Source: Alphaproteobacteria bacterium (GTDB lineage Bacteria > Pseudomonadota > Alphaproteobacteria > Micavibrionales > Micavibrionaceae). From it: a stretch of 62,771 bases of DNA. The position numbers and the translations under genes are program-made. Shown one piece after another: positions 44,841 to 54,918 of this stretch. Position 1 is the first letter of the stretch; each line of letters opens with the position of its first letter. Under the pieces are notes generated by a model that saw nothing but the letters and a program-made list of their open reading frames with translations, was not told the DNA's origin and searched no databases. The stretch is taken from positions 1-62,771 of the forward strand of contig JANQFU010000104.1 of assembly GCA_028277665.1 (NCBI GenBank), written 5' to 3'.

Positions 44841-47555
44841 ATGTCAGACGTGAGCACATCCGAACCGGTCCTGCCGAATATTTCCCTCGAAGAGGAAATG
44901 AAGAAGTCCTATCTCGATTATGCGATGAGCGTGATCGTGAGCCGGGCCCTTCCGGATGCGCGTGACGGGTTGAAGCCTGTGCATCGCCGCATTTTCTATG
45001 CCATGCGCGAGGGCGGGTATACGTCCGACAAGCCGTTTCGGAAATCAGCGCGGATCGTCGGGGATGTCATGGGGAAATACCACCCCCACGGCGATCAGGC
45101 GATTTATGACGCCCTTGTGCGGATGGCGCAGGATTTTTCGATGAGGTTGCCGCTTGTCGACGGGCAGGGGAACTTTGGCTCGATGGACGGCGACCCGCCG
45201 GCGGCCATGCGTTATACCGAGGCGCGTCTCCAGAAATCGGCCGAGACGATGCTGGAGGATATCGACAAGGATACGGTCGATTTTCATCCGAACTATGATG
45301 AAAGCACGCTGGAGCCCGAGGTTCTGCCGTCCCGCATTCCGAACCTGCTCGTGAACGGGGCGGGAGGGATCGCTGTCGGGATGGCGACGAATATTCCGCC
45401 GCATAATCTTGGCGAGGTCATTGACGGGTGTCTGGCCTATGTCGATAACCCGGAGATTACGACCGAGGAATTGATAGAGATTATTCCCGGCCCGGATTTT
45501 CCGACCGGCGGCCAGATTCTGGGGCGGATGGGGATATACTCGGCGTATACGACGGGGAACGGCTCGGTTATTTTGCGCGCGCGGGCGGAGATTGAAGAAA
45601 TCCGTGAAAAGCGTGAGGCGATTATCGTGAGCGAGATTCCCTATCAGGTCAACAAATCGCGCCTGCTGGAGCGGATCGCCGAGGTTGCGCGTGAGGGAAT
45701 CGTTGAGGATATTTCGGATATCCGTGACGAATCCGACCGGGAAGGCGTCCGGATCGTCGTCGAGCTCAAGCGCGGTGCGGTCGGGGATGTCGTCCTGAAC
45801 CAGCTTTTCAAGCATACGCCGCTGCAAACGTCGTTCGGCTGTAACATGGTGGCTTTGAATTACGGGCGTCCGCAGACGATGCTCCTGCGTGAGATGATCG
45901 CCGCTTTCGTGAAATTCCGCGAAGAAGTCATTACCCGCCGGACGGTTTATGAACTGAACAAGGCGCGTGAGCGCGGTCATATTTTGGTCGGTCTGGCTGT
46001 GGCTGTTGCGAATATTGATGAGATGATCCGGATCATCCGGAATGCGCCCGATCCGCAGACGGCGCGGGAGCAATTGCTCGAACGCGACTGGCCCGCGAAG
46101 GATATCGCGCCGTTGATCGATCTGATCGACGATCCGGATTATCCGCTATCCAAAGAGAATACCTACCGGATGAGCGAGGCGCAGGCCAGAGCGATTCTCG
46201 ATTTGCGCTTGCACCGCCTGACCGGGCTGGAGCGCGACAAGATCAGCGACGAGCTTAAGGCCATTACGGATAAAATCGCCGAATATCTGGCTATTCTGGC
46301 CAGCCGCGAAAAGCTGCTTGAGGTGTTGTGCGGAGAGCTTTCGGAGATCAGGGACAGGTTCTCGACGCCGCGCCGGACGGAGCTTGTCGAGGCGGAATTC
46401 GAGCAGGATATCGAGGCTCTGATCCAGCGTGAGGACATGGTCGTTATGATCACGCATACGGGGTATGTGAAGCGTGTGCCGCTTGCCACATACCGCGCGC
46501 AGCGGCGCGGCGGCAAGGGCCGCTCGGGGATGAGCATGAAGGACGAGGATTTTATCTCGGATCTGTTCGTCGCGTCGACCCATACGCCGCTTCTGTTCTT
46601 TACGTCACGCGGGATCGTTCACAAAATGAAAGTGTATCAGCTCCCGCTTGGTACGCCGCAATCCCGCGGGAAGGCCCTTGTGAATATGCTTCCGCTTGAG
46701 CAGGGAGAGAATATTTCGGTCATTCTGCGCATGCCTGAAAGCGAAGACCTCTGGAACGAGTTGGATCTTATGTTTGCGACGTCCGGCGGATCGGTCCGGC
46801 GGAACAAACTTTCGGATTTCTGCAATATTCGCTCGAACGGTCTTATCGCGATGAAGCTCGAGGGGGATGAAAGCCTTGTTTCCGTCCGGATTGCCCGGGA
46901 TGACGAGGATGTCTTGTTGGCGACGGCTCTTGGCAAGGCCATCCGTTTCCCTGTTTCGGACATTCGGGTCTTTTCGGGGCGGACCTCGACCGGTGTGCGC
47001 GGGATCAGACTCGGGAAGGGGGACAAAGTCATCTCGATGTCGATCCTCAAACACATTGAGGCCACGCCGGAAGAGCGGACCGCATATCTTAAGCTCGCGG
47101 CCCGGATGCGCGGGGCGGATGAGGACGGTATGGAAGTTGAAGGCGATGCGGTTGAGCTTTCGGAGGACCGTTTCAAGGAGCTTCAGGACAAGGAACAGTT
47201 CCTGCTTGGCGTCACGGTAAAAGGCTTTGGAAAACGAACCTCCGCATACGAATACCGGATCTCCGGCCGGGGCGGGCAGGGGGTCGCGAATATGGCCCTG
47301 ACCTCGAAGAACGGCGGCGAAGTCGTTGCGACGTTCCCGGTCACGGATTTCCATCAGGTCATGCTGGTCACGGATGCGGGACAGCTCATCCGCATGCCGA
47401 TCCACGACGTCCGGTTTACCGGACGCGCGGCGCAGGGTGTCACGCTCTTCCGCGTTGCGGGCGACGAAAAAGTCGTTTCTGTCGCCTGGCTGGTTGAGGA
47501 TGATGAGGAAGAGGTTGAGGTTGATTCTGATTTGGCCGATGGTGCTGATTCCTGA
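44841..47555 (+). CDS. gyrA: DNA gyrase subunit A
   Basis: 904 residues. The breakage-reunion domain has catalytic Y125 in [10 protein letters not shown]. The C-terminal beta-pinwheel contains a full GyrA box QRRGGKG, which distinguishes GyrA from ParC. The tail is acidic. The quinolone-pocket segment reads [15 protein letters not shown], with Q86 where E. coli has S83 and D90 where it has D87. Gyrase introduces negative supercoils with GyrB. Confidence 0.98.
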   Translation: MSDVSTSEPVLPNISLEEEMKKSYLDYAMSVIVSRALPDARDGLKPVHRRIFYAMREGGYTSDKPFRKSARIVGDVMGKYHPHGDQAIYDALVRMAQDFSMRLPLVDGQGNFGSMDGDPPAAMRYTEARLQKSAETMLEDIDKDTVDFHPNYDESTLEPEVLPSRIPNLLVNGAGGIAVGMATNIPPHNLGEVIDGCLAYVDNPEITTEELIEIIPGPDFPTGGQILGRMGIYSAYTTGNGSVILRARAEIEEIREKREAIIVSEIPYQVNKSRLLERIAEVAREGIVEDISDIRDESDREGVRIVVELKRGAVGDVVLNQLFKHTPLQTSFGCNMVALNYGRPQTMLLREMIAAFVKFREEVITRRTVYELNKARERGHILVGLAVAVANIDEMIRIIRNAPDPQTAREQLLERDWPAKDIAPLIDLIDDPDYPLSKENTYRMSEAQARAILDLRLHRLTGLERDKISDELKAITDKIAEYLAILASREKLLEVLCGELSEIRDRFSTPRRTELVEAEFEQDIEALIQREDMVVMITHTGYVKRVPLATYRAQRRGGKGRSGMSMKDEDFISDLFVASTHTPLLFFTSRGIVHKMKVYQLPLGTPQSRGKALVNMLPLEQGENISVILRMPESEDLWNELDLMFATSGGSVRRNKLSDFCNIRSNGLIAMKLEGDESLVSVRIARDDEDVLLATALGKAIRFPVSDIRVFSGRTSTGVRGIRLGKGDKVISMSILKHIEATPEERTAYLKLAARMRGADEDGMEVEGDAVELSEDRFKELQDKEQFLLGVTVKGFGKRTSAYEYRISGRGGQGVANMALTSKNGGEVVATFPVTDFHQVMLVTDAGQLIRMPIHDVRFTGRAAQGVTLFRVAGDEKVVSVAWLVEDDEEEVEVDSDLADGADS

Positions 47556-47572
47556 CAGGGGTAAGATTCGAT

Positions 47573-49267
47573 ATGGCAAAAGCAAATCTACTCAAAACAA
47601 CGACAAATAATTATCTGGAGTTGGTTGGGAACGGTCGTATATACCGTGTTCCCCCTTTTCAGAGGGACTATTCGTGGAAGGAAGAACATTGGGAAGATTT
47701 GTGGAATGATATTGTCGAAGTATACGATAAAAATGACGAAGGTCATTATATGGGTGCAATCGTCATTCAGGGAATAAGCGATCGTGAATATATGATTATT
47801 GACGGCCAGCAGCGTTTGGCAACGTTGAGCTTGCTGGCTCTTGCCATTATTAAAAGGATTCAATATCTCTCCGAGGGAGGGATTGAGGTTGAAGAGAATC
47901 AGGAGCGTATTGAGCTTTTACGTGCCCGTTTTCTTGGTGACAAAGATCCAACGTCATTAACGTATTCGAGTAAACTTTTTTTGAATCAGAATGATAATGA
48001 TTTTTATCAAGATTATTTGCTCCAGCTCAGGACGCCGCCAGCTCCTAAAAGACTTCCCTCTTCAAACAAAGCCTTGTGGGATGCGTTTTCATATTTTCTT
48101 CGGAAGGTAGAGGGAAAAGAGGGGTTAAGAGATTCCGGTCAGGAACTTGCTAAAATCTTGAATGAGTCCGTTGCGCGGCAGCTTTTGTTTATATCTATCG
48201 CCGTAGAAGACGAAGTGAGTGCATACACTGTCTTTGAAACATTGAACGCACGGGGGTTGGAGCTTTCGTCAACGGATTTACTTAAGAACTACCTTTTTTC
48301 TCGTGTGAAGGGTGCGCAAGATCTTAAGCATCTTCAGGCGCGCTGGAAATGTATTATTGATACGGTAGGGCAGACCAAGTTTCCTGATTTTTTGAGGTAT
48401 TACTTGAGTTGTTCTCATCGGCAGATCAGAAAACAAAGACTTTTCAAAGTTGTTCGTGCAAAGGTAAGGTCTCCGGAAGACGTCTTCGAATTACTTACAG
48501 CACTTGAGGAGTGTGCCGAACTCTTTAGGGCTTTGGGAGATTATACGCACGAATTTTGGCTGAGCGATAAAGATAGAAGAGAATATATAAGAATTCTGAA
48601 TCTTTTTGGGGTTCGGCAAATGACGCCGGTTCTCTTTTCCGCCTATAGCAGATTTACCCCTTCTGATTTTACACGGTTGCTTAAGCTGTTTGTTGTTATT
48701 ACGTTTCGATACACTATCGTTTGTAATAGAAACACAAATCCCTTGGAACCGGTTTACAATAATACTGCAGCGAAAATCATCAGTGGAGAGATTTCTTCAG
48801 TGGCACAAGCCTTTATAAATATGAAATCGATTTATGTCGGTGACGAAAATTTTAGAAGCGATTTTTTATCTATGTCAATTGAGACGGCAAAAAAGAAGAA
48901 ACTCACACGATATATTCTTTCCGCACTTGAAACTGATTTGAGCGGGAAAAGAATGGATTTTGAGAGTGATCCTGCAAGCATTGAGCATATTCTGCCCGAA
49001 AATCCCGGCTCGGAATGGGATGAGGCATTTCCTGATACGCAGCATCTATATTACGTATACAGACTGGGAAACCTGACTTTACTGGAAGAGGGTTTGAATA
49101 GAGAGGCGGGTATATCCTGTTATGATGATAAAAAAGATATTTATCGACGTAGTGCCTACGCCTTGTGTCAGTCCGTAAATGCTCCCGAATGGAGCCCGGC
49201 GGCTATTGAAGATCGCCAAAGGAAAATGGCTGAAAGGGCGGCGCATATCTGGAAGTCTGATTTTTAA
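47573..49267 (+). CDS. DUF262/DUF1524 protein (GmrSD-like putative type IV restriction enzyme)
   Basis: 564 residues. The N-terminal DUF262 (ParB/sulfiredoxin-like) domain has YRVPPFQRDYSW and the hallmark DGQQR at 77-81. A long helical middle region leads to a C-terminal DUF1524 HNH-like nuclease with SIEHILPEN near 469-477 and YRLGNLTLLEEGLNREAG near 497. Such proteins (GmrS+GmrD fused) restrict glucosylated or otherwise modified phage DNA, although not all family members do. The gene is A+T-rich compared with gyrA and coaD on either side, which are normally chromosomal neighbours of other housekeeping genes. It begins only 17 bp after gyrA, so it may be read from gyrA transcription. Confidence 0.88.
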   Translation: MAKANLLKTTTNNYLELVGNGRIYRVPPFQRDYSWKEEHWEDLWNDIVEVYDKNDEGHYMGAIVIQGISDREYMIIDGQQRLATLSLLALAIIKRIQYLSEGGIEVEENQERIELLRARFLGDKDPTSLTYSSKLFLNQNDNDFYQDYLLQLRTPPAPKRLPSSNKALWDAFSYFLRKVEGKEGLRDSGQELAKILNESVARQLLFISIAVEDEVSAYTVFETLNARGLELSSTDLLKNYLFSRVKGAQDLKHLQARWKCIIDTVGQTKFPDFLRYYLSCSHRQIRKQRLFKVVRAKVRSPEDVFELLTALEECAELFRALGDYTHEFWLSDKDRREYIRILNLFGVRQMTPVLFSAYSRFTPSDFTRLLKLFVVITFRYTIVCNRNTNPLEPVYNNTAAKIISGEISSVAQAFINMKSIYVGDENFRSDFLSMSIETAKKKKLTRYILSALETDLSGKRMDFESDPASIEHILPENPGSEWDEAFPDTQHLYYVYRLGNLTLLEEGLNREAGISCYDDKKDIYRRSAYALCQSVNAPEWSPAAIEDRQRKMAERAAHIWKSDF

Positions 49268-49289
49268 TTGCCAGAAGAATGTTGAAGAA

Positions 49290-49796
49290 ATGGACGCAAA
49301 TTCCGGAAAATATCTGACGGGGGTGTATCCCGGGACTTTTGATCCGGTGACGAAGGGGCATTTGCACCTGATCCACCGGGCCAGCAAGCTCGTGGATTCC
49401 TTGATTATCGGCGTCGCGGCCAACAAGCGTAAGGCTCCGCTTTTTACGCTGGAAGAGCGCGTGGCGATGGTCCAGAAAGATATTGAAAACATGCACAATC
49501 TCGATTGTCCGGTGACGGTCATGGGGTTTGGCAATCTTCTGGTCGAATTTGCGGAGGAGGTCGGGGCAAGCTGTATTTTCCGGGGGTTGCGCGCGGTCTC
49601 GGATTTCGAGTTCGAGTTTCAGCTCACCGGCATGAATGCGCGTTTGAAGCCGGATATTGAAACATTATTCCTGATGGCCTCTGACCGGTGGCAATTTGTC
49701 TCCTCCGCCTTTGTGCGGGAGATCGCGTCCATGGGTGGGAATGTCGAGGATTTTGTCACGCCGCAGGTCGCGCAGGCCCTTGTGCGTAAAATGTAG
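49290..49796 (+). CDS. coaD: Phosphopantetheine adenylyltransferase
   Basis: 168 residues from the ATG at 49290. The nucleotidyltransferase motif GVYPGTFDPVTKGHLHLI, the central RGLRAVSDFEFEFQL and the final VSSAFVREIASMGG (ISSTxVR type) are complete. It makes dephospho-CoA from 4'-phosphopantetheine and ATP. The stop is 8 bp from that of the convergent bamE. Confidence 0.97.
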   Translation: MDANSGKYLTGVYPGTFDPVTKGHLHLIHRASKLVDSLIIGVAANKRKAPLFTLEERVAMVQKDIENMHNLDCPVTVMGFGNLLVEFAEEVGASCIFRGLRAVSDFEFEFQLTGMNARLKPDIETLFLMASDRWQFVSSAFVREIASMGGNVEDFVTPQVAQALVRKM

Positions 49797-49803
49797 TGCG
49801 GGC

Positions 49804-50259
49804 CTATTCCTGGGGCACGTTAAACCGTCCGAGATTCCCGAAAAATTGCTGGAAAACGGTCGTTTCGTTTCCATAGGTTGGTGTTTCTTCGCCGGTAGGT
49901 TCAATATTTCCCCGTGCGGGATCAATATTGCGAATTTCCTCCACCGTATGCCCGTCCTTTGCAAATCTGACCATGACGATTTTTTCGTCGACGATCTCGG
50001 GAGAGAAGACGCCGCGCCGGGCAGTGTTCTGACCGAGGTAATACCATGTCCGGTCGTCAAACGGAGCTATGGTCGTTGGGGATCCAAGAATATGCAGAAC
50101 ATCGTCTTTTGTGTTTTTTCCGGGGGCGATCTCTTCAATCTGCCATAATTCAATGTAATTCCCGCGAGTCGCGGTGACGGGGGCGCAGGAGGAAAGCAGA
50201 AATCCCGGGGCAACCGTCAATGCCAGAATCAGGGTGGGGAGAATTTTTCTATTCTGCAT
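49804..50259 (-). CDS. bamE: Outer-membrane protein assembly factor BamE
   Basis: 151 residues. A lipoprotein signal ends LLSSC. The SmpA/OmlA domain shows IAPGKNTKDDVLHILGSPT and TWYYLGQNTA. BamE is a lipoprotein of the BAM complex that inserts barrels such as the autotransporter and the small beta-barrel protein in this window. It is divergent from yceD, a frequent pairing in alphaproteobacteria. Confidence 0.93.
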   Translation of the reverse strand: MQNRKILPTLILALTVAPGFLLSSCAPVTATRGNYIELWQIEEIAPGKNTKDDVLHILGSPTTIAPFDDRTWYYLGQNTARRGVFSPEIVDEKIVMVRFAKDGHTVEEIRNIDPARGNIEPTGEETPTYGNETTVFQQFFGNLGRFNVPQE

Positions 50260-50360
50260 ATATAATCACCGTTTTAAATTGGAAACCAGGGCAAAACTCT
50301 GTGTATTCTGCTCTCAACATATGTGATATATCGGGAGCAGGCAAGAAGGGGGGAAAAAGA

Positions 50361-50990
50361 ATGACGCATCATCAAAATTCGTCAGGCACAAAAACCTGTG
50401 AACCGGAATGGTCAAGTCCTTTGGATATTTCTTCTTTGGAAAACGGCCCTGTGACTCTATCCATTGAGGCTGATGAGGAAACGCGGAAAAAAATTGCCCG
50501 GCGGACGGGCGTTCGCGCCATTGGTTCGTTATGTGTTAAATACACATTGAATGAAGAGAAGGGGCGGGCTCTTATCCATGTCGGCGGGGACCTGGAGGCT
50601 CATGTCGTTCAGGACTGCGTTGTTACGCTGGATCCGGTCGAGAGTGATGTGACGGATCATTTTGATGCCTGGTTCGGGGCGGATCCACAGGTCATTCCGA
50701 TGGCGCGCGCGCGCCGAGACAGAGACTCTGCTCTTTCACACGAAAAAGAGGCGCCGATGCTTGAGGAATACGAGGACCCGGAGTTTGTTGCGGATGGCCG
50801 GATAGATCTTGGAGAACTCGCCGTTCAATATTTTTCGCTTGCGCTTGATCCGTTTCCCAGGCGTTCGGATTTACCGCCTACGCCTGATGATGAAAACCGA
50901 AGAGAGGAAACGGGAAGCAGAGCAGGGACCTCTTCCGTCAAAAACCCGTTCGCGGCTCTTAAGGACTGGAAAGAGCAGGAGAAATTGTAA
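50361..50990 (+). CDS. YceD/DUF177 family protein
   Basis: 209 residues from the ATG at 50361 with AAGGGGGGA upstream. The DUF177 core is visible: HVGGDLEAHVVQDCVVTLDP, an acidic stretch EEYEDPEFV, and DLGELAVQYFSLALDPFPR. YceD has been linked to 23S rRNA accumulation and commonly precedes rpmF and plsX, neither of which follows here. Confidence 0.92.
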   Translation: MTHHQNSSGTKTCEPEWSSPLDISSLENGPVTLSIEADEETRKKIARRTGVRAIGSLCVKYTLNEEKGRALIHVGGDLEAHVVQDCVVTLDPVESDVTDHFDAWFGADPQVIPMARARRDRDSALSHEKEAPMLEEYEDPEFVADGRIDLGELAVQYFSLALDPFPRRSDLPPTPDDENRREETGSRAGTSSVKNPFAALKDWKEQEKL

Positions 50991-51020
50991 ATCAAATGCG
51001 TATAAAAATTCTGGTTCCCG

Positions 51021-51293
51021 TTACTTTTTCTTGCGGTCTTCATCCAGCATAACGCGTAAATTATCGGCGACATGATCTTTGTCCATCGCCTGGATACGGT
51101 TTTTGGCTTGAGAGAACGGAGAATTTTCTTTGCGGGAAAGATGTTCGGCGATTTTCTGGAGGGTGTCTTCTCCAATATTCTCACGGGCAGCCCGCGCGTT
51201 CGCCAGAGCTTCCTCCCGGATGGCTTTTGAGCGTGCCGCCGCTTTGGCTTTTTCTTTTTTTTCTTTCGCATCTTTTCCGAATAAGCCGAACAT
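51021..51293 (-). CDS. DUF6481 family small protein
   Basis: 90 residues, very rich in Lys, Ala and Glu and fully helical, starting MFGLFGKDAKEKKEKA. The C-terminal half (NPF-like SPFSQAKNRIQAMDKDHVADNL) matches the DUF6481 proteins of alphaproteobacteria. Function is unknown. It is convergent with yceD. Confidence 0.8.
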   Translation of the reverse strand: MFGLFGKDAKEKKEKAKAAARSKAIREEALANARAARENIGEDTLQKIAEHLSRKENSPFSQAKNRIQAMDKDHVADNLRVMLDEDRKKK

Positions 51294-51564
51294 GGCATGT
51301 CCCTTTCTTGTCAGAGCCCCATCAAAACCCTCAAAATTCTAACATTTTAAAGATATTGGGAAAAGGGGGATCAAAAAACACATATATAAGTATAAGCGCG
51401 CGTATTAAGGCGGACACGCAGCGTAAGGAAATACGCTTGCTTGTGTCGGCGTTGCGCCTGCCAATTTGTGGAATTGAAAAATGTACACTCTGTTGGGCAA
51501 GTTTGTTTGGTTATTCCCTTGACCGCAGGATTCCGAAAGCTTATAACGTGCATCTGTTTCTTAA

Positions 51565-51641
51565 CGCGGGGTGGAGCAGTCTGGTAGCTCGTTAGGCTCA
51601 TAACCTAAAGGTCACAGGTTCAAATCCTGTCCCCGCAACCA
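51565..51641 (+). tRNA. Initiator tRNA-fMet (anticodon CAT)
   Basis: 77 nt with encoded CCA. The acceptor has the C1-A72 mismatch (C51565 against A51637) that marks initiator tRNAs. The anticodon loop CTCATAA has CAT at 51599-51601, and the T-loop is GGTTCAAATCC. The restriction island starts shortly after its 3' end. Confidence 0.97.
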
Positions 51642-51658
51642 AGAAAAATCAATAAGTT

Positions 51659-51681
51659 AGCCGCCGCATGGCGGCTTTTTT
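51659..51681 (+). terminator. Terminator after tRNA-fMet
   Basis: AGCCGCC-GCAT-GGCGGCT followed by a T run, 18 bp after the tRNA. Confidence 0.9.
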
Positions 51682-51867
51682 GGTTATCTGGAATCTCCTG
51701 ATCTGAAAATTTCTTTGTCTTCGTGTTTGATGATATCCTCGCACACCTTTTAAAAAGAGGCTAAAAAAACAGGTATATGTAGAAGTTAGTTTGCGCTAAG
51801 AATCTAATACTTTTAATTTTCAATGTGTTGTGCCAAGTTTACCCAATAACATCAAGGGTTGATAGGC

Positions 51868-54800
51868 ATGGCAGAAACATTTTACGAAAAGCCAATATTA
51901 AATTCACCGTATGAAGAGCCTTCGCGCCACCATGCGCTGGATGAAGACGGCCAGCCCACGGACCAACAGCCCATAACCGGACGGCGGCGCTCTGAACTGA
52001 TTACTCCTGTACCAAAGCCTCGCAAACGCAAGGGAAAAAGTAGCGACGCAAAGCAAACGAATCTCGATTTAACCGCCGCCGAAGGATTTTCGGACGATGA
52101 GCAAGAATATAACCCGACCCCTATCATCAACGAAATCCGCTCCCATGTTGGCTCATGGCGCAAAATTCCCAGCCCGAATGACTGGGGGGTGACGCCTGCT
52201 ACAGCCCGTCTGCTCCAGCACTGGCGCAATTATGACTTTCAAGGCATACGACCCTTTTTCTGTCAGGTCGAAGCAGTAGAAACCGTTATCTGGCTTACGG
52301 AAGTGGCCCGGAAGCAGAAAACTTACAAGAAATTCTGGGATCATGTTCAGGGCGCAAACGAACAGGCGAACCCGAACCTTCTCCGCCTGGCCATGAAAAT
52401 GGCGACCGGCGCGGGCAAAACAACCGTCATGGCCATGCTTATGGCCTGGCAGACAGTCAACGCCGTCCGTTCCCCGACAAGCAACCTGTTCACCCGCGGC
52501 TTTCTGATCGTCGCGCCCGGCATTACAATCAAGGACCGCCTGCGCGTCCTCCTGCCCAGCGACCCGGACAGCTATTACAAATCCCGCGAATTGGTTCCGT
52601 CCGACATGCTGGAGGACATGAACAAAGCCAAAATTGTCATTACCAATTACCACGCATTCCAGCTCAAGGAACTGATCGACACGAACAAGGTCGGGCGTTG
52701 CCTGTTGCAGGGCCGCGGCGAACCGATCCAGACCAAGGAAACCGAGGGACAGATGGTGCGCCGGGTGGCCGAGGAACTGATGGGCCTGAAAAATATTGTC
52801 GTTATCAATGACGAGGCGCACCACTGTTACCGTGAAAAGCCGGACAATGAAGATATTGACGACCTGAAAGGCGACGAGAAGAAAGAAGCAGAAAGCCAGA
52901 ACAAGGCCGCGCGCCTGTGGATCAACGGCCTTGAGGCTTTCAAACGCAAGCTTGGCGTCCGGGCCGTTTACGATCTTTCGGCAACACCGTTTTTCCTGCG
53001 CGGCTCCGGCTATGCGGAGGGAACCCTCTTTCCATGGACGGTCAGCGATTTTTCGCTCATGGACGCTATCGAATGCGGGATTGTGAAACTGCCGCGCGTC
53101 CCAGTTGCTGATAACTATATCTCGGAAACCGAAATGCCGGTTTACAGAGATTTGTGGGAACATATCGGCAAAGACATGCCGAAAAAAGGCCGCGCAAAAG
53201 GTGGTGCCGATGTCAGCCCGCTGGATTTGCCGTCAAAACTTCAGACAGCCTTGCACGCCCTTTACAACCACTATGACGAAACGCATCAAAAATGGCAGGA
53301 CGCAGGCATCGAGACACCACCGGTTTTTATCGTTGTTTGCAACAATACCTCCACGTCAAAACTGGTCTATGAGTGGATTTCCGGCTGGCAGCGTCCGAAT
53401 GAAGACGGCGAACTGACTTTCGAGCATAACGGCCACCTGCCTTTGTTCCGGAATTTTGATGAACACGGCAACCGGCTTTCAAGACCCCCTACGCTCCTGA
53501 TCGACAGCGAACAGCTTGAATCCGGCGAGGCGCTGGACAAAGATTTCCGCGCCGCTGCCGAACTCGAAATAGAACAATTTAAACGGGAACTGAAACAGCG
53601 CACCGGCGCGGGCGACGTGGGCGAGATTTCCGATTCCGACCTGCTGCGGGAAGTCATGAACACCGTCGGCAAAAAGGGACGGCTGGGCGAACAAATCCGC
53701 TGTGTCGTATCCGTTTCCATGCTGACGGAAGGCTGGGACACCAATACCGTCACGCATATTCTCGGGGTTCGCGCCTTCGGCACACAGCTTTTGTGCGAAC
53801 AGGTCGTCGGGCGCGGTCTGCGCCGTTATTCCTATGAACTGAATGAAGAGGGCCTGTTTAACGTCGAATATGCCGATATTATGGGGATACCCTTCGACTT
53901 CACGGCCAAGCCGCAGGTGGCAAAGCCGGTTCCGCCGCGTAAAACCGTGCGGGTTCAGGCGGTCAAGGAACGCGCAGCAAAGGAAATCGTTTTCCCGCGC
54001 GTGGTCGGTTACCGGATCGACCTGCCGGAAGAGCGTTTGCAGGCAGCATTTAACCCCGATTCCAAACTGGTTCTGACGCCGGAAATGGTCGGCCCCGGCC
54101 AGACGTTGCTGGAGGGGATCGTCGGCGAAGGCGTTACCTTGAGCGTCGCGGAAATGAAAGACAAGCGCCCCGGCACCATTTCGTATGAACTGGCAAAACA
54201 TCTCCTGTATTCGTATTTCCGGGATGATGACGGCGAGCCGAAATTGCATCTGTTCGGCCAGCTTAAACGGATCGTCCGCCGGTGGATCGACGGCGGCTAT
54301 CTGGAATGCAAGGGCGGCACCGGCACATGGATGCTGCAATATCTGGATATTGCCAACGAGGCAGCCGAGCGCATTTACCACGCCATTGCCGGAACCATCG
54401 GCGACGAGCAGCGGATCATGGCCGTTCTCGATCCCTACAATCCCAAAGGCTCCACCGCCCATGTCGGTTTTCAGACCAGCCGGGATTTATGGACGACAGC
54501 AAAGGACAAATCGCATATCAATTACGTCGTTTGCGACAGCGACTGGGAAGCCGAGTTTTCCCGTGTCGTGGAGCAGCATCCGCGCGTGATCTCCTATGTG
54601 AAAAATCAGGGGCTGGGGCTGGAGGTTCCTTATAAGGACGGCTCCACCGCCCGCCGTTACCTGCCGGACTTTATCGTCCGGATTGACGACGGGCGCGGTC
54701 CAGACAATCCGCTTAACCTGATTGTCGAGGTCAAAGGTTACCGCCGCGAAAACGTCAAGCTGAAATCGGAAACCATGCGGACAAAATGGGTGCCCGGCGT

Positions 54801-54918
54801 CAATAACCTTCAAAGGTGGGGCCGCTGGGACTTTGCCGAGTTTGGCGAGGTGTATGAAATGGACAAGGAATTTAACGCGCTTGTAGAGCGCGTGATCGGC
54901 TTGCAGGAGGCGGCATGA
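51868..54918 (+). CDS. DEAD/DEAH helicase-nuclease, type III-like restriction subunit (Res)
   Basis: 1016 residues from the ATG at 51868. The superfamily 2 helicase has Walker A ATGAGKTT near 178-185, the DEAH box NDEAHH near 314-319, DLSATPF (motif III) and a motif VI region GVRAFGTQLLCEQVVGRGLR. The C-terminal PD-(D/E)xK-like nuclease has RRYLPDFIVRIDDG near 930 and LIVEVKGY near 951. Together with the Mod-like methyltransferase in the same cluster it forms a putative ATP-dependent restriction system. The last 60 bp are duplicated after rhuM. It overlaps rhuM by 4 bp (ATGA). Confidence 0.92.
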   Translation: MAETFYEKPILNSPYEEPSRHHALDEDGQPTDQQPITGRRRSELITPVPKPRKRKGKSSDAKQTNLDLTAAEGFSDDEQEYNPTPIINEIRSHVGSWRKIPSPNDWGVTPATARLLQHWRNYDFQGIRPFFCQVEAVETVIWLTEVARKQKTYKKFWDHVQGANEQANPNLLRLAMKMATGAGKTTVMAMLMAWQTVNAVRSPTSNLFTRGFLIVAPGITIKDRLRVLLPSDPDSYYKSRELVPSDMLEDMNKAKIVITNYHAFQLKELIDTNKVGRCLLQGRGEPIQTKETEGQMVRRVAEELMGLKNIVVINDEAHHCYREKPDNEDIDDLKGDEKKEAESQNKAARLWINGLEAFKRKLGVRAVYDLSATPFFLRGSGYAEGTLFPWTVSDFSLMDAIECGIVKLPRVPVADNYISETEMPVYRDLWEHIGKDMPKKGRAKGGADVSPLDLPSKLQTALHALYNHYDETHQKWQDAGIETPPVFIVVCNNTSTSKLVYEWISGWQRPNEDGELTFEHNGHLPLFRNFDEHGNRLSRPPTLLIDSEQLESGEALDKDFRAAAELEIEQFKRELKQRTGAGDVGEISDSDLLREVMNTVGKKGRLGEQIRCVVSVSMLTEGWDTNTVTHILGVRAFGTQLLCEQVVGRGLRRYSYELNEEGLFNVEYADIMGIPFDFTAKPQVAKPVPPRKTVRVQAVKERAAKEIVFPRVVGYRIDLPEERLQAAFNPDSKLVLTPEMVGPGQTLLEGIVGEGVTLSVAEMKDKRPGTISYELAKHLLYSYFRDDDGEPKLHLFGQLKRIVRRWIDGGYLECKGGTGTWMLQYLDIANEAAERIYHAIAGTIGDEQRIMAVLDPYNPKGSTAHVGFQTSRDLWTTAKDKSHINYVVCDSDWEAEFSRVVEQHPRVISYVKNQGLGLEVPYKDGSTARRYLPDFIVRIDDGRGPDNPLNLIVEVKGYRRENVKLKSETMRTKWVPGVNNLQRWGRWDFAEFGEVYEMDKEFNALVERVIGLQEAA
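54859..54918 (+). repeat. 60-bp direct repeat, copy 1 (end of res)
   Basis: Encodes the Res C-terminus, MDKEFNALVERVIGLQEAA and stop. It matches 55930-55989 at 52 of 60 positions by direct count. It contains the Shine-Dalgarno AGGAGG for the next gene. Confidence 0.95.
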
